From: Bathynomus jamesi
Lineage: Eukaryota; Arthropoda; Malacostraca; Isopoda; Cirolanidae
Direction: 5' to 3'
Assembly (NCBI GenBank): GCA_023014485.1
Contig: JAJOZX010001735.1
Span: 336,001-400,000 of the forward strand
Length of the DNA: 64,000 nt
This document shows, in pieces, positions 53,384 to 64,000 of the stretch. Within the stretch, counting starts at the first letter, position 1. Each line of letters opens with the position of its first letter. The translations under genes were made by a program, and so were the position numbers. Below the pieces are notes generated by a model that saw only the letters and a list, made by a program, of their open reading frames with translations, did no database searches and had not been told where the DNA came from.

Positions 53384-53684
53384 AAAATTTAATGTAATTT
53401 AACATAAAGTTAATACCATACTTCTTATAGTACCGTAATTAATTATGTTTTGTAAAATAATTTGCAATTATGTTTCAAAAGTTGTGAAATGAGGTAAATA
53501 AGTTGGCAGCGATCACCCTTAATAATAATAATACAAGCGATCGCTGCCAACTTATTGACCTCATTTCAAAATTTTGAAAACATAATTGCAAATTAATTTA
53601 CAAAACATAATTAATTACGGTACTATAATACTGTAAGTACCTTATTAAATTTATGTTAAAAACTTAAATTATATTAAATTTTTA
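53384..53684. repeat. Large imperfect palindrome, about 140-bp arms
   Basis: The arms pair from AAAATTTAATGTAATTTAAC through GTACCGTAATTAATTATG and AAATGAGG-AATAAGTTGGCA to a centre at TTAATAATAATAATACAA (53519-53536). Mismatches and small indels are present. There is no coding content or recognised TIR. Confidence 0.9.
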
Positions 53685-54779
53685 TAATTTTTATTCATTT
53701 TCTGTAATTAATTAATTAATTTATTTTGGTATATTATTTTATATGTACAATTAAACGCATCATATTTTAGGTTTAACGATATATTTTAATTAGAAATCAC
53801 TATTTCCAGCATTATATATATATATATATAATATATATATATAATATATATATATATATATTATATCCGAATGTAAAATATAGCTGTTTTTAAGTTCAGA
53901 AAATGTTAAAAACTTTCATTCCTACAAAATGTTTTTTTAACCTAAAGCTTATAATTTCAGAATATTTTTCTTTTTTAAATGATAAAAACCAACTTTCTCG
54001 TTCAGAAATTTTTTGTGTTATGTTAAAATAAATGAATAATAACATTTTTGTTAATATGAAACAAAAAATATTTTTTTATCAGTGATATAAATGTTGTATG
54101 CCATTCTGCATCACGTCTTACATTTGTCTGTCGATAACTAAGTACCTTCTCTGGTCGTCCCAACGACACGGGTTTGTATCTTTATTACTGTCGCTTGTGA
54201 TTTTGTTGATAATTAATTAATCAGAAGTTTGGGTTCTCTCCACTCGTGGTGTGATTCGCTTCTCTTTTGCCGCACACCTTGACAAAGTCCTCTTCGCAAT
54301 CCGTTTGTCGATTTTAGTCAATGATTTGTAATATTAAATCAACATGAAATAACTTTGACACGTAACTTCTCAATGAAAATAAACTTCTTTTATATATAAA
54401 CTACTTCTCAGAATAGTAGAAAAGAATTTAAAGGTTTACTTCAACATAAAAAATAAAGACGAATCTCAGCCATTTACTACCTTCCACAAGTCATGCTCTT
54501 AAGCGTAAATGCAGTAGTCCTTTTTTCTAAGACAATGCGTGTCATTTCTGCATTTTATGTTCATATTATATTGAATTTTATTAAAAAAGGTTAAAATTTG
54601 CCTTGTTTCCTGTATGTATTAACTTCAGTATTGAATTTGAATTCGAATGCAGTGGACGTCCGTGATTTCCAAAATGAAAACTTTATACCCAATAATTTCA
54701 CAATAGAGCGAAAAGGCGATTTGTTTACGGAACCTGATAGATTCAGTAGAACTGTTTGGTAATGTTTATTTCGTTTGTC

Positions 54780-54780
<1 letters not shown>
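53685..54780. other. AT-rich unique DNA with (TA)n, no supported gene
   Basis: TA tracts at 53815-53865. A moderately complex stretch (54110-54320) contains no open frame of note. Confidence 0.5.

Positions 54781-54823
<43 letters not shown>
54781..54823. repeat. (CT)n microsatellite
   Basis: Uninterrupted CT run of about 21 units. Confidence 0.98.
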
Positions 54824-54824
<1 letters not shown>

Positions 54825-54933
54825 ATTATTGTCTGTGGGATATAGAGAAATAAATGTTAGTTATCATAGCCAGAAACTATCTCCAAAAGTTAAATTAAGC
54901 AAACCTTTTAAACAAAACGGCATATTTTATAAA

Positions 54934-55032
54934 GGGTGAGCGAAAAGTCCCTGTGCATCTGCAAGAAGTGTAGTGAACCTGTACCTGCACTGTGTTGGAA
55001 GTGGAAGGTTCACAGGGACTTTTCGCTCACCC
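54934..55032. mobile_element. mariner-type MITE (99 bp)
   Basis: GGGTGAGCGAAAAGTCCCTG and, reversed at the right, GGGTGAGCGAAAAGTCCCTG form 22-bp perfect inverted ends. The middle is about 55 bases. GGTGxGCxAAAAGTCCCT ends are mariner-like. Flanking duplication is unclear (AAA left, GG right). Confidence 0.8.
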
Positions 55033-55134
55033 GGTTTCTTCTCTACCACTGTTTTCTATATCAAAGAAAACGTTTTAGCATTAAGAGTTTTCTTTCTCAT
55101 CTGATTTCGTTAAAGTATTCAACCTTTCAACCTT

Positions 55135-55245
55135 TTAAATGTTCCGTGCGATGATTCCTCATTTCACGAAGGTCAAGCTTGTTGTTGCCCCTCCTCTTGA
55201 GTTGGCCTGGTGAAATAAAGAGTTGGTTTCTTGTGCTCTGACACC
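55135..55245 (-). mobile_element. LINE 3'-end fragment (same family as 28-30 kb copy)
   Basis: GCGATGATTCCTCATTTCAC, GAAGGTCAAGCTTGTTGTTG, CCCCTCCTCTTGAGTTGGCC and TGGTGAAATAAAGAGTTGG match 28028-28110 closely. On the minus strand it is only the last codons and 3' UTR, that is, a severely 5'-truncated insertion. Confidence 0.92.
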
Positions 55246-55276
55246 GTATGGGTCAAAACGTAGCTGTACTGTAAAT

Positions 55277-55414
55277 AGGGTGGGCATTTAAAAAGGAGGA
55301 CACTGCGTATGTGGCCGTACGTTAACATATATATGTATATATATATATATATATGTTAACGTACGGCCACATACGCAGTGTCCTCTTTTTTGGAAATTTG
55401 GAAATGGCCACCCT
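55277..55414. repeat. Palindrome with (TA)n loop
   Basis: The arms AGGGTGGGCATTT... and, reversed, AGGGTGGCCATTTCC... enclose a perfectly paired core GGACACTGCGTATGTGGCCG then TACGTTAACATATATA, with TATGTATA repeats as the loop. AGGGTGG ends recall mariner-type TIRs. It is non-coding. Confidence 0.85.
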
Positions 55415-55565
55415 AAGGACAGAGTGCTCAAAAGGCGGACTGTCCGCCTAAAGCCGGACGCCTGGCCACCCTAACTGTAAATGATGTCTGTACCCTGGAA
55501 AATAATTTTACGCAAACACCCTTGTTAAAAATACTAATTTCTTTGTTAAATTAACAATACTGTTC

Positions 55566-55680
55566 TCTGAGTGTAGCGTCGCTGGCTACGAATCTACCGG
55601 CCTTGGGTTCGAATTCCGGTGCAGCCGGCGTACTAACTTTAGTTAGGCTGAAGTTATTACACAGCTTTACCTACTGAGGA
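55566..55680 (+). mobile_element. tRNA-like SINE head (type A-related)
   Basis: TCTGAGTGTAGCGTCGCTGG, then CTACGAATCTACCGGCCTTG and GGTTCGAATTCC, match the type-A SINE head (GTCGCTGACTACGAATC). The A box is shortened. The body is not shared with the other copies. Confidence 0.7.
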
Positions 55681-55804
55681 AGGCACCGAGAAACCGAGAA
55701 ACCACCCCAGAGTACTGTTTACACGTCACATACGTAGTTATAATATATAATGTTATAGTGTATGCGAGTAACTCCTGATTATGTTCGTATACTCCTGTGA
55801 TGTA

Positions 55805-56768
55805 AGCACACCGGACAAAAAATTAGTCACCCCTAATAGCACCGATAGTAGGAAGTTCAAGGTCACACAGAGGGCGCTGATGTAGCATTGGTAAGTGACA
55901 AGTAGCGGTGACGTAGCACACAGGATCAGATCTGTTTCGTGAGGTGGTGAAGAGCAAAGTGTGTGTTGGATATAGTCTGCAAAATGGGTCGTGAGGCAGA
56001 CGTTACTCAGTGGCAAAAAGGAGCCATCGTGTTTGGCAGAGCCCACGGACACAAAATGTCTGAAGTAGCCCAATTTGTTGGTGTGTCAACGCGTACTGTC
56101 CAGCGAGTTTACAAAGAGTGGTGTAGTTCGCAATCAACTGAAAATCGACGGCGTAACTGTGGCCGGAAAACAATTCTCGACAATAGGGGCCGCCGCCATG
56201 TTTCTCGTCTAGTAACTGCAAATCTTTTTCAAACCAGAGAACAATTGCTCCAAGAAACCAATGAGGTTCTCCAGCGACCAATTTCCGAACGGACATTGCG
56301 ACGAGAACTGCATGCGATGGACATCTGGAGCAGGGTACCACGGAAGAGGCCGCTGTTAACAGCAAGTCACAAATTCGCACGTTATAAATGGGCTCAGAGG
56401 CACAAGAACTGGACTGCGGCAGATTGGAAACGTGTAATTTGGTCCGATGAGTCCCGTTTTTGTTTGTTCTCCAATGATGGGAGGCGACGAGTACATCGCA
56501 GGTCCAATGAAGCCTTTAATCCTGAATGCGTCGAAGGTGTTGTTCAGGCTGGAAACAGAAAGTGAAGCGCAAGAATAGACACCCACGGACTCTGGCGGAA
56601 CTTCGGGACCGGCTGATGAACGAGTGGCAGCAAATCGATGTTCAGTACATGCACAACCTCGTAGAGTCTCTGCCTCGCCGGATTCGTGCGGTTATCAAGG
56701 CCAGAGGCGCCGTCACACGTTATTAGGTACATTCTGAGAGGGGTGACTAATTTTTTGTCCGGTGTGCT
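55805..56768 (+). mobile_element. Tc1-like element, internally deleted (964 bp)
   Basis: Perfect inverted ends AGCACACCGGACAAAAAATT then AGTCACCCCT on both sides, with TA at 55803-55804 and 56769-56770. The transposase gene keeps its start and end but has lost the middle. Confidence 0.95.
55984..56726 (+). pseudogene. Tc1-like transposase, catalytic middle deleted
   Basis: Residues 1-190 (55984-56565) contain the paired-type DNA-binding domain (HKMSEVAQFVGVSTRTVQRV, then SERTLRRELHAMDIWSR) and the first catalytic Asp (KRVIWSDESRFCLFSNDGRR). The frame ends shortly after VVQAGNRK. A second frame (to 56726) continues with the normal C-terminus (HPRTLAELRDRLMNEWQQID, then LPRRIRAVIKARGAVTRY). 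The second Asp and Glu, with about 110 residues around them, are missing. ATG at 55984 gives the usual short N-terminus. Confidence 0.93.
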
Positions 56769-57292
56769 TATTTGTGGATACTGTAAATTCTACGAGTTAG
56801 TGAGTTCAAAAAAAGGGTGCCACAAATTTACGTTCCACTCTTGAGAAACGACATAATTATTTATTTTTATACGGTGTCCATTTAACTTTACTCAATTTTT
56901 CTTATAAATATATGCCGATAACTCTATACGTATTACGTATGAGCAATTGTACTTTAAATGCATCACAGCTCAAACATTTTCAAGAAATTTAGTTGGCGTG
57001 TTCTGAACTTTTGCGAACAACTGTATTTTAATAGAAAGAGATACTAAAAATTATATATATATATATATATATATACACTTTTTCTCCTTCCTTCCCTCTC
57101 TTTTCCTCTTTCTCCTCCTATTCCTTTGCTTGTCAAAGTGACCATACAATTAAAGTTAGTAAGAGAGAGGGAGGGTCCATATTCAGGAAGAGGGTTTTCA
57201 GTATAGTAAAACCTTCTTCCGTTTGCGACAGTAAATTTCAAAAACAACGAAACGAAGTTTATGTCAAAATGTCTTCTGCAATGAATATAATA
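56769..57292. other. Unique DNA with (TA)n, no supported gene
   Basis: A (TA)n lies at 57053-57075, followed by a CT-rich stretch. No coding frame recognised. Confidence 0.5.
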
Positions 57293-57353
57293 CAGGGTGT
57301 TTATAAAGTCGCGCGTTATAAACATTTGGTTGCGCGACTTTAGAAACATCCTG
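57293..57353. mobile_element. Minimal mariner-type MITE (61 bp)
   Basis: CAGGGTGTTTATAAAGTCGC and, reversed, CAGGATGTTTCTAAAGTCGC form about 25-bp inverted ends with almost no interior and TA on each side. Confidence 0.8.
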
Positions 57354-57599
57354 TATAACAAAAGGAAATTATTAATACAATGTACAATTTTTTTGTTTTA
57401 ACGAAGCTATATAGTATATTACCCAATGAAACTTTATTCTCACCCCTTCTCTCGTGAATAACAAAAGAGAAAAACAAAAAATGTTAAAGCCGTTTCGTTA
57501 AAATGTGATATTTTTCTATATGCATTTGAGTTCAATTTGACATCTCTTTGATCAGTACTATCGTGTATATACAGTATACTGTGTGTATATATATATATA

Positions 57600-57640
<41 letters not shown>

Positions 57641-59419
57641 TATGATTATTCCAAGCCAAAACGTTTGATGACGTATATAAAAGTTCATATTAATTATAAA
57701 ATTATTTATATTCAAGTAATTAAAACTGATACAGGTGAGGTGATTGTAAAATTACATTGTACTCATATTTTACTACCTCATGGATAACTGAAGCAGCGGT
57801 TAATTGCAAAATGTATTAATGAAATTGGATATGAACCATCAAAATGTTAAAAGGTTTTACGGGGAATTATCCTACGCTATATGAATGAACGATGTCAACA
57901 CTCCTGAAAATAATTATTGTAATTATTGAATATATAAGAAAATATATCATTCCTTCGGATACTATATTTAATACTGGAATCTCTACGGCTTCGTGTTTCT
58001 CTTGAGTAATTATTTTTATTGAATTTATAATGTAATATTGATAGAAATAGATAATAGAATATATAAATTAAATCTATACACTAGTGATATCATTATCGAA
58101 ATTCATAGCAGAAAGTTTCATAACTTCTGTATGTGGTACAAAAACGTTAAATCACAAATGAGAGAATGTATGATCATTAACTTTAAACAATGAGGATATG
58201 AAGTTAAAGGGACACGAATATTTTTTCTGTAAAATCAATATTTACCAACCAATTTACGCGAATTTTTTAGCTGTCTTCCGCATGTTCAAGGAAGAAAATT
58301 TGGTTTAAATTCAACTAGAATTGTTTGAAAGGTTTTAATGTTATCCTCCCTAAATTTTGAAGATATGTATTTGAAACGTGGTGTACCCCTTCCTAACGTT
58401 TTGTGCTTAAAGGCCATTGGACGACATTTCCCGATTTGTGAGTTAGAGTTTAGATATTTTGTTCTGAACAAGAAATTTTCAAAAAGGTTTGACACTGGTT
58501 CACTTTACATCCTGTTCATTGTCCTACAACTGTTTTTTTTTTTTTATAAATGCATTTTTGGAAGGTATAATCAATGTAATATTTATTTTGCAAGTTTCAA
58601 AACATTGTATTTTAAGTTATTTTGTTATGGCTGTCAGAATTACCTGATATTTTTGGATTCCGATTTTGAGAAAACAACATGAAAATTCATTTGTCGAATT
58701 TTGCTAAAAACTGGTTTGTTATAAGTCGATTATATGGACCAGTTTTTGAGTAAGTTTCAGTAAGACCGTAGTTTGATACAACTATTTGAATTACTGTTAT
58801 TTTAAGTTATATTAAGTTAAGTTAGGTTAGGTTCAGTTAAGTTAAGCTAAGTTAGGTTAAGTTAGGTTAAATTAGTTTTATATAGTGTTGATAATATGTT
58901 CCGTCTACCAGATGAGTATAGTGTACAGTAGGTCCGCTGCAATTACAAAAAACCTTCATTTCAATGTGTTTGTTTAGTTTATGGTGGAGTGTGTGTATTT
59001 CAGTGTGACTACAAGAACAAGGGCATATAGGTTATCAATAAAAAATCGTCCTATGATATTTTATGTTCATATAAAAAAATCAATAAATAATGATTTCATG
59101 AGATGCTAAAAGTTTTTCTAATGGAATTGTCTTCGTTTGCTTCGTATGCAAATATAGGTATTCATTACTTGGTTCAACCAAAAGTATATATTTTCATATA
59201 AAAAAAATGTTCTCTGACCTTGGAAGAGACTTCATTTAAGACGAAATTAGTGTCAAAGATAGATCTGTTTTCACGCCACTAAAGAACAAAGTCCCATTTC
59301 TGGAATATTCACCGCTGATCAGTATATGGACATGTTATAAATTATGACTCCTTTCTTTCGTGTATAGGCCTTTTATTATCATAGAAGAATACTTATCTAT
59401 ATAACTTGCAATGTTGCAA
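57354..59419. other. AT-rich unique DNA, no supported gene
   Basis: Contains (TA)n at 57590-57640 and a GGTTA-type cluster at 58805-58872. The 114-codon frame at 58338-58682 is Phe/Leu/Tyr-rich with no recognised domain, and I do not support it as a gene. Confidence 0.5.
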
Positions 59420-59623
59420 GGATCACCTGAAGATCAGGGCCCCCCATGTATTCTTGTTTTTTGCTTTACAGTACCAAATATAATAATAAATTAAATTGAA
59501 TGCCCGGTTAGGTCAACTGTACGCCCTTGACGATTGGTTAGGTTAAGTCGTGATATTTTTATTAGTTTTAACGAAGATATCATTTGGTAATTGAGGCTGG
59601 GGGCCGTGATTTTCAGGTGATCC
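59420..59623. mobile_element. hAT-type MITE of the GGATCACC family, copy 2 (204 bp)
   Basis: Ends GGATCACCTGAAGATCAGGG / reversed GGATCACCTGAAAATCACGG. The 8-bp flanks TGTTGCAA and TGTCGCAA differ at one base. The interior shares GGTTAGGTCAACTGTACGCC with the other copies, but the left half of the hairpin has been replaced by unrelated sequence. Confidence 0.88.
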
Positions 59624-59946
59624 TGTCGCAACTTCATCCATGAGTGTGAAGTTACAATTTCACGCAACATTTGCAATCGTTCGAGATACATCTCCACTAC
59701 CTACCTGTTCGTAGTGACACGAATGTTCTCGCACCGACATTTGCAGTGTTGCGATGAATATAAACTTTAATTTTTAGGTTTTAAATTATTTTAAAGGACA
59801 TTTAGGTTAAGTCTTGTTTAGCGAGGTCAGATTAGCTGAGATTAACTATTTATGCTAGTTTCTACTACATATCAAACGCTGTTGGTACAGTACGAATTAA
59901 TGGGATTCAAAGTTGTGCAATTGTTGTAGTTAGTACGGAAACCGCG

Positions 59947-60007
<61 letters not shown>

Positions 60008-60206
60008 AGTGAATCACTGCAGAAAATATTTTCCATTCTCTGAAATTTAAAATTCAGCGACCATACCAATTAACTATGAAAAGACAGTGAATGTACCTCT
60101 GCAGTAATTTGTATCGGCATTGCACGCATTCAGAGAGAGATCCCAATACCTCGTGTTTTAAAATAACATTTTAAAGATTATTTCCTGTTTAAATAAAACC
60201 TAAATT

Positions 60207-60268
<62 letters not shown>

Positions 60269-61261
60269 TTGGCATCTCATAAGGAAATGTATCAAATGAG
60301 AAATCTGTATTTAATCTATATTTAATGTAGTTTGTAATCTGTATCGCGGAAAGGCGCTCATTTATTCTCGGCATAAATGTTCTTTTATTATTATAAAACG
60401 TCAAGAGGGCCAATCCATAAAAGAGGAATAAAACGCACTCGAACTCGAAAGCGCTTCGTCTGGAATGAAATTGTGGATCGTATTTAAGTATGAAAGTAAT
60501 TATCCTCTTATTAAAAACTGTTAGGAAGACATTTTATGACCAAGTTCGGCCAGTGATTGAACTCAAGATTAGACCCAAAAGCACCATGACTCACAAACCT
60601 TTCTTCTTATTAACCCAATGGCTGCATGGTACGCATGCATAGTACATTTAGTACATTTTGCACGGTGTACTGTACGAGGGAAGAAGGGAAAAGAGAGAAA
60701 AGCATAGAGAAACAAAGAAAATAGCAATTAGAATTATTATACAAAATGAGAGAGAGAGAGAGACAGAGAGAGACAGAGAGAGAGAGATAGAGAGAGAAGC
60801 GATACATCAAATGCGAAGCGTAAATATTTGCAGTATGCGGAGCCCAATTATTTCCGGGTGACACACTGAATGGAGGCAACAGCGTGGCCTAAACATCCAT
60901 TACGGCAATTACGTCTCCTCGGTGGCGGCTCCTCTCATCTCTTATCCTGTTTTGATTATGGCCAGACAAATCGTGATTAGCTCTGCTTATATGGATGCCA
61001 GGCGAGGCATCGCTAATCTGTGAAGAATTGCCCGTTTCTCGAATGCCCCACAAACCTATTGCTCTCGCGTCCGACGAAGCTCCGCGTCCATCGACGATAA
61101 AGTAAATAATAAGAGGTTTCTTGGGCTCTCTGTCCTTACCTGTGTCTCGGGATTGCTTGGAAGGTGGAATTCACTCTATTAAAAGCTTTTTAATAAAGAG
61201 AATTTAGCACGAGAATGTGGTGTAATTTTCCTTAATGAGTTATTTGTGTGGAGAACTGATA

Positions 61262-61321
<60 letters not shown>

Positions 61322-61735
61322 GTGTGCATTTAGATAAATAGATACACAGATATATCCGCAACTCCTATTTATTAGTGTAACTCCAAATTGCCTGTTGGAG
61401 AAGATAGGTGAATGTCGGTCAAAATTGTAGTTTTAATTTACTATATTATTACTTATTAAAATCGCTTAAAATGATTGCATATAGAAGACAATAATGAACC
61501 ACATGAAGCCCCCATGAATAAATTGCTCACTATTTAACTGATTGCACGATGCAGGATGCATATTTTTGGCTTATGCAGTCTTCACTCTGTGCGCAAGCCT
61601 TCATTAACATTATGAGAGATCCATCTTTACGTAAATCATTGCATGAATGTTATTCTTTTTAATAATCCAAACTGGGTATATCTTACAATTTTGTAATACC
61701 CACGTTATGTATTTAAACTGAACTGTTTTAATATG

Positions 61736-61773
<38 letters not shown>

Positions 61774-61969
61774 TATATATATACATATATACACTAAGTT
61801 TCTCCATCTATAATGTTGTTTTTCGAAATATGGTTGTGCCCCAAATTAGGTGACAAGAAAAATTTTGAAAAGTCAAAACGAAGTAATTATGCCATCCAGA
61901 CTGAATCTGAATAAAGCTTTCGAGAAATTTGATCATGAAACATCTGCACTGCAGTGTCCTGCAGGTCAG
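59624..61969. other. Microsatellites and unique DNA, no supported gene
   Basis: (TG)n 59951-60003, (CT)n 60211-60266, (GA)n with GACAGAGA breaks 60748-60797, (CT)n 61261-61317 and (CA)n 61740-61770. Bases 60870-61150 are GC-balanced, non-repetitive and non-coding. Open frames over the microsatellites are translations of the repeats. Confidence 0.7.
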
Positions 61970-62190
61970 GCTAGCTTAGGTTAGGTTAGGCGTAGTTAGG
62001 TTACGTTAGGTTATATTTGGCCCAGTTGAGTTACGTAAAGTTATAGGTTAAGTCCAGCTTGGTTACGTTAAGTTAGCTTAGGCCCAGCTGGGTTATGTTA
62101 GGTTAGCTTAGGCCTAGTTGGGTTATGTTAGGTTAGCTTAGGCCAGTTGGGTTACGTCATCAGGTTAGGTTAGGCCAAGTTAGGTAATAA
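61970..62190. repeat. GGTTA-based tandem array with about 30-35 base higher-order unit
   Basis: Units of the form GTTAGGTTAGCTTAGGCCCA then GTTGGGTTAT recur four or five times with small length changes. The unit embeds the arthropod TTAGG motif. Confidence 0.85.
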
Positions 62191-62303
62191 GAATCCTCCG
62201 AGAAACATGACTGCAAAAATAAAAGTCCAAAAGGAATTTCTTAACAAAGAATTGCAAACTTAATTAATGGATGGACACACACAGCAATTACGAGTAAATG
62301 AAT

Positions 62304-62339
<36 letters not shown>

Positions 62340-62720
62340 CATATATATATAATAATTACTGTACATACCACTATTAAGTAATTATATTTATTGAGAATTC
62401 GTATATATAATTTACCTGTTTTTCTCACCTTAATTTATAGTCGAAAAACATTAATCTCTGTAATTATTTGGGTTTTAATTCGTCTTTTGGAGGAGCGTTT
62501 TTTATCGAGTGTTTTAACGCCTTCTCATTTTCCTCATTCACGGTAAGCGAGAAAAGTTCAGACTTATTTCTCACGATGTTCCATGTCAAAGCTGACCTCT
62601 GTTTTGTACGGCTAACCTAATTAGGAAACGAATTATATACACCTTTTTTACACCTTTTAAGCCTGCCTGCCTGCATGTTTACACCTTGTATATTTAGTTA
62701 CTTCACACACACACACACAT

Positions 62721-62767
<47 letters not shown>
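62191..62767. other. Microsatellite-rich unique DNA, no supported gene
   Basis: (TG)n at 62310-62337 and a compound (CA)n(TA)n at 62705-62767. Intervening sequence has no recognisable frame. Confidence 0.6.
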
Positions 62768-62771
<4 letters not shown>

Positions 62772-62850
62772 GTGGTTAAGACGCTGTGCTGTTGATCGTG
62801 AACGGGCTAGTAGGTCTAAGGTGGGGCGATAAATTTCATCTTCATCAGAA
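62768..62850 (+). mobile_element. Type-B SINE fragment
   Basis: AGTGGTTAAGACGCTGTGCT then GTTGATCGTG (A-box region) is joined to CTAGTAGGTCTAAGGTGGGG then CGATAAA. The B box is largely deleted. Enclosed by (TA)n(CA)n on the left and (CA)n on the right. Confidence 0.7.
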
Positions 62851-62867
62851 GGTGAAGGTAAGCTGTG

Positions 62868-62906
<39 letters not shown>

Positions 62907-63681
62907 TTTCTTTCTTTCCCATCTTTTGCGCGTAGACTATTAATTTCGTTGTAAATACTTCCATAAGCTTAGTTTTAATCATTTAACTTTGAATTATTAA
63001 TAGAATCCGGTTTGGGATATTATTTTTATGAATAATTTATTGGACGCCAAAAAAAAAAACCTGTCTCGCTACGAGGGCTGAATCGCTGTCCAATCATCCT
63101 CGTGATAACTTACTTGTTTTAAGGTCGCTTGCGAAGGTTGGTTTGCAATATCATATATTTAAATTAAATCTTTTTGGGGGTTTGTTTTTATTTTAAGGTC
63201 TTTATTTGCACGAGCAAATGTATTTATATCATTCATCACAAAAAAAAAAAAAACTTGTTTTGAAGTTCTTCTAAATGTAGGTACTGGGCAAAGAAAATTA
63301 ACTGGTTTTTTTTTTTAACATTTTTGTATTAATTAATTTCTTCTAACATTTTTTGGGGGTGGGGGTATTTTATTACTGAATAATATTTGGTCTGTTACAG
63401 ACTTTTTTATATTTTTTTTGTGTTTATCTGTAAAAAGTTAACCCCCCCCCAAAAAAAAACCGTGTTGTATTAATATGTAGGCTATATACAACGTTCCGTC
63501 CATCATTATAATACCTTCCCTTCAGGAAGAGATATTAATGGAATAAGGGCAACCGCTTCCTTGTACTGTAATTGATGAACTGAGAAGTGTAATTTGGACA
63601 ACGTCAGAATTATATTTTTCATTTATAATTCTATTCAATATTTTTTTTATTAAATTAATTTACGTAGACTCTCCATATATA
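62851..63681. other. AT-rich DNA with homopolymers, no supported gene
   Basis: (CA)n at 62872-62900 and long T, A, G and C homopolymers (63240-63470). No coding signal. Confidence 0.6.
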
Positions 63682-63756
63682 CAGGGTGTCCCAAAAAAAC
63701 TATATACTCTTTATAGCATCATATATATAAAAGTATATAGTTTTTTTTGGGACACC

Positions 63757-63759
<3 letters not shown>
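63682..63759. mobile_element. Minimal derivative of the 41.3-kb mariner foldback (78 bp)
   Basis: CAGGGTGTCCCAAAAAAACT then ATATACTCTTTATAGCATCA is identical to the first 40 bases of 41321-41709, then jumps to the opposite end. TA on both sides, followed by (TA)n. Confidence 0.92.
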
Positions 63760-63790
<31 letters not shown>

Positions 63791-64000
63791 ACGTAATTAC
63801 TTACGAAGGAAAGTCTTGTTATGCCAACCAACTTATAACGCTAAAAAATGTTGTCATTTTTATACGCCAGCCACTAACTACTTTGTATTTTGAAAGGAAG
63901 GTTATGATGACCAATACCCAGAAAAAAGTACAATTGCAGTTATCAAGTTTCAAGAAGAAATATCATATCCAAAGACTTCGAATTAAGATCGCGCGTCGTG
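63760..64000. other. (TA)n and unique DNA to the window end
   Basis: TA run to 63786, then unique AT-rich sequence with no supported feature. Confidence 0.6.

Noticed and set aside
58338..58682. 114-codon plus-strand open frame
   Set aside because: Phe/Leu/Tyr-rich translation of AT-rich DNA including a T homopolymer; looks like a membrane protein only by composition.
60189..60413. Arg-Glu or Ser-Leu repeat proteins over (CT)n/(GA)n runs (also 54.8, 60.7 and 61.3 kb)
   Set aside because: Translations of simple repeats with no conserved flanking sequence.

Overview
This is eukaryotic, AT-rich, repeat-saturated DNA with no convincing host gene. About forty (TA)n tracts, long (CT)n, (GT)n and (CA)n runs, scattered GGTTA/AACCT arrays (the arthropod telomere-like motif) and a dense mixture of mariner/Tc1, hAT, Tigger, LINE and SINE relics point to an arthropod. 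The microsatellite load and the LINE types suggest a malacostracan, perhaps decapod, crustacean. That host call is an inference. Almost every recognisable protein here belongs to a mobile element, most are broken, and the window reads as intergenic or large-intron sequence.

Layout. 0-11 kb: microsatellites, three MITEs (two hAT-type with perfect 8-bp target duplications, one mariner-type), a mariner transposase relic, a LINE reverse-transcriptase relic and tRNA-derived SINEs. 11.8-16 kb: a truncated hAT element, a mariner-type MITE, a broken mariner, and SINEs with 5S-rRNA-like heads. 16-22.6 kb: mostly unique AT-rich DNA, a mariner foldback, a hAT-type MITE and a large palindrome with tRNA-like ends. 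22.7-30.5 kb: stacked minus-strand LINE copies, including an ORF1 with three CCCH zinc fingers; one copy is interrupted by a foldback with minisatellite arms. 30.9-41.3 kb: the most interesting region (below). 41.3-51 kb: a second mariner foldback, a hAT relic, a MITE, a Tigger relic, a LINE with a nested hAT MITE, and a second copy of the 11.8-kb hAT element. 51-64 kb: unique DNA, a perfect 77-bp inverted repeat around a tRNA-like sequence, more palindromes, a deleted Tc1 element, small MITEs and GGTTA arrays.

Best candidate for something undescribed: two convergent paralogues of a transposon-like element, T1 (30899-35149, plus) and T2 (37871-41312, minus). Both have ends close to TTAGGG(G)CGGTCGAA in inverted orientation, sit inside (TA)n tracts and encode a protein of about 750 residues with an N-terminal Cys cluster, a D(G/N)T-x2-NTG motif, a CxxH-NELP motif and an H-ARWLT motif. 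I recognise the protein only as an uncharacterised family. The motifs suggest an RNase-H-fold, hAT-like transposase. T2 keeps two introns and has two in-frame stops. T1 is intronless, frameshifted and deleted, and is interrupted by the one intact transposase gene in the window, a mariner-type element at 32813-34173.

A second theme is secondary structure: about fifteen palindromic elements, many abutting (TA)n tracts. A third is modular SINE evolution: 5S-like and tRNA-like heads share one body, and another SINE shares its 3' tail with the resident LINE.
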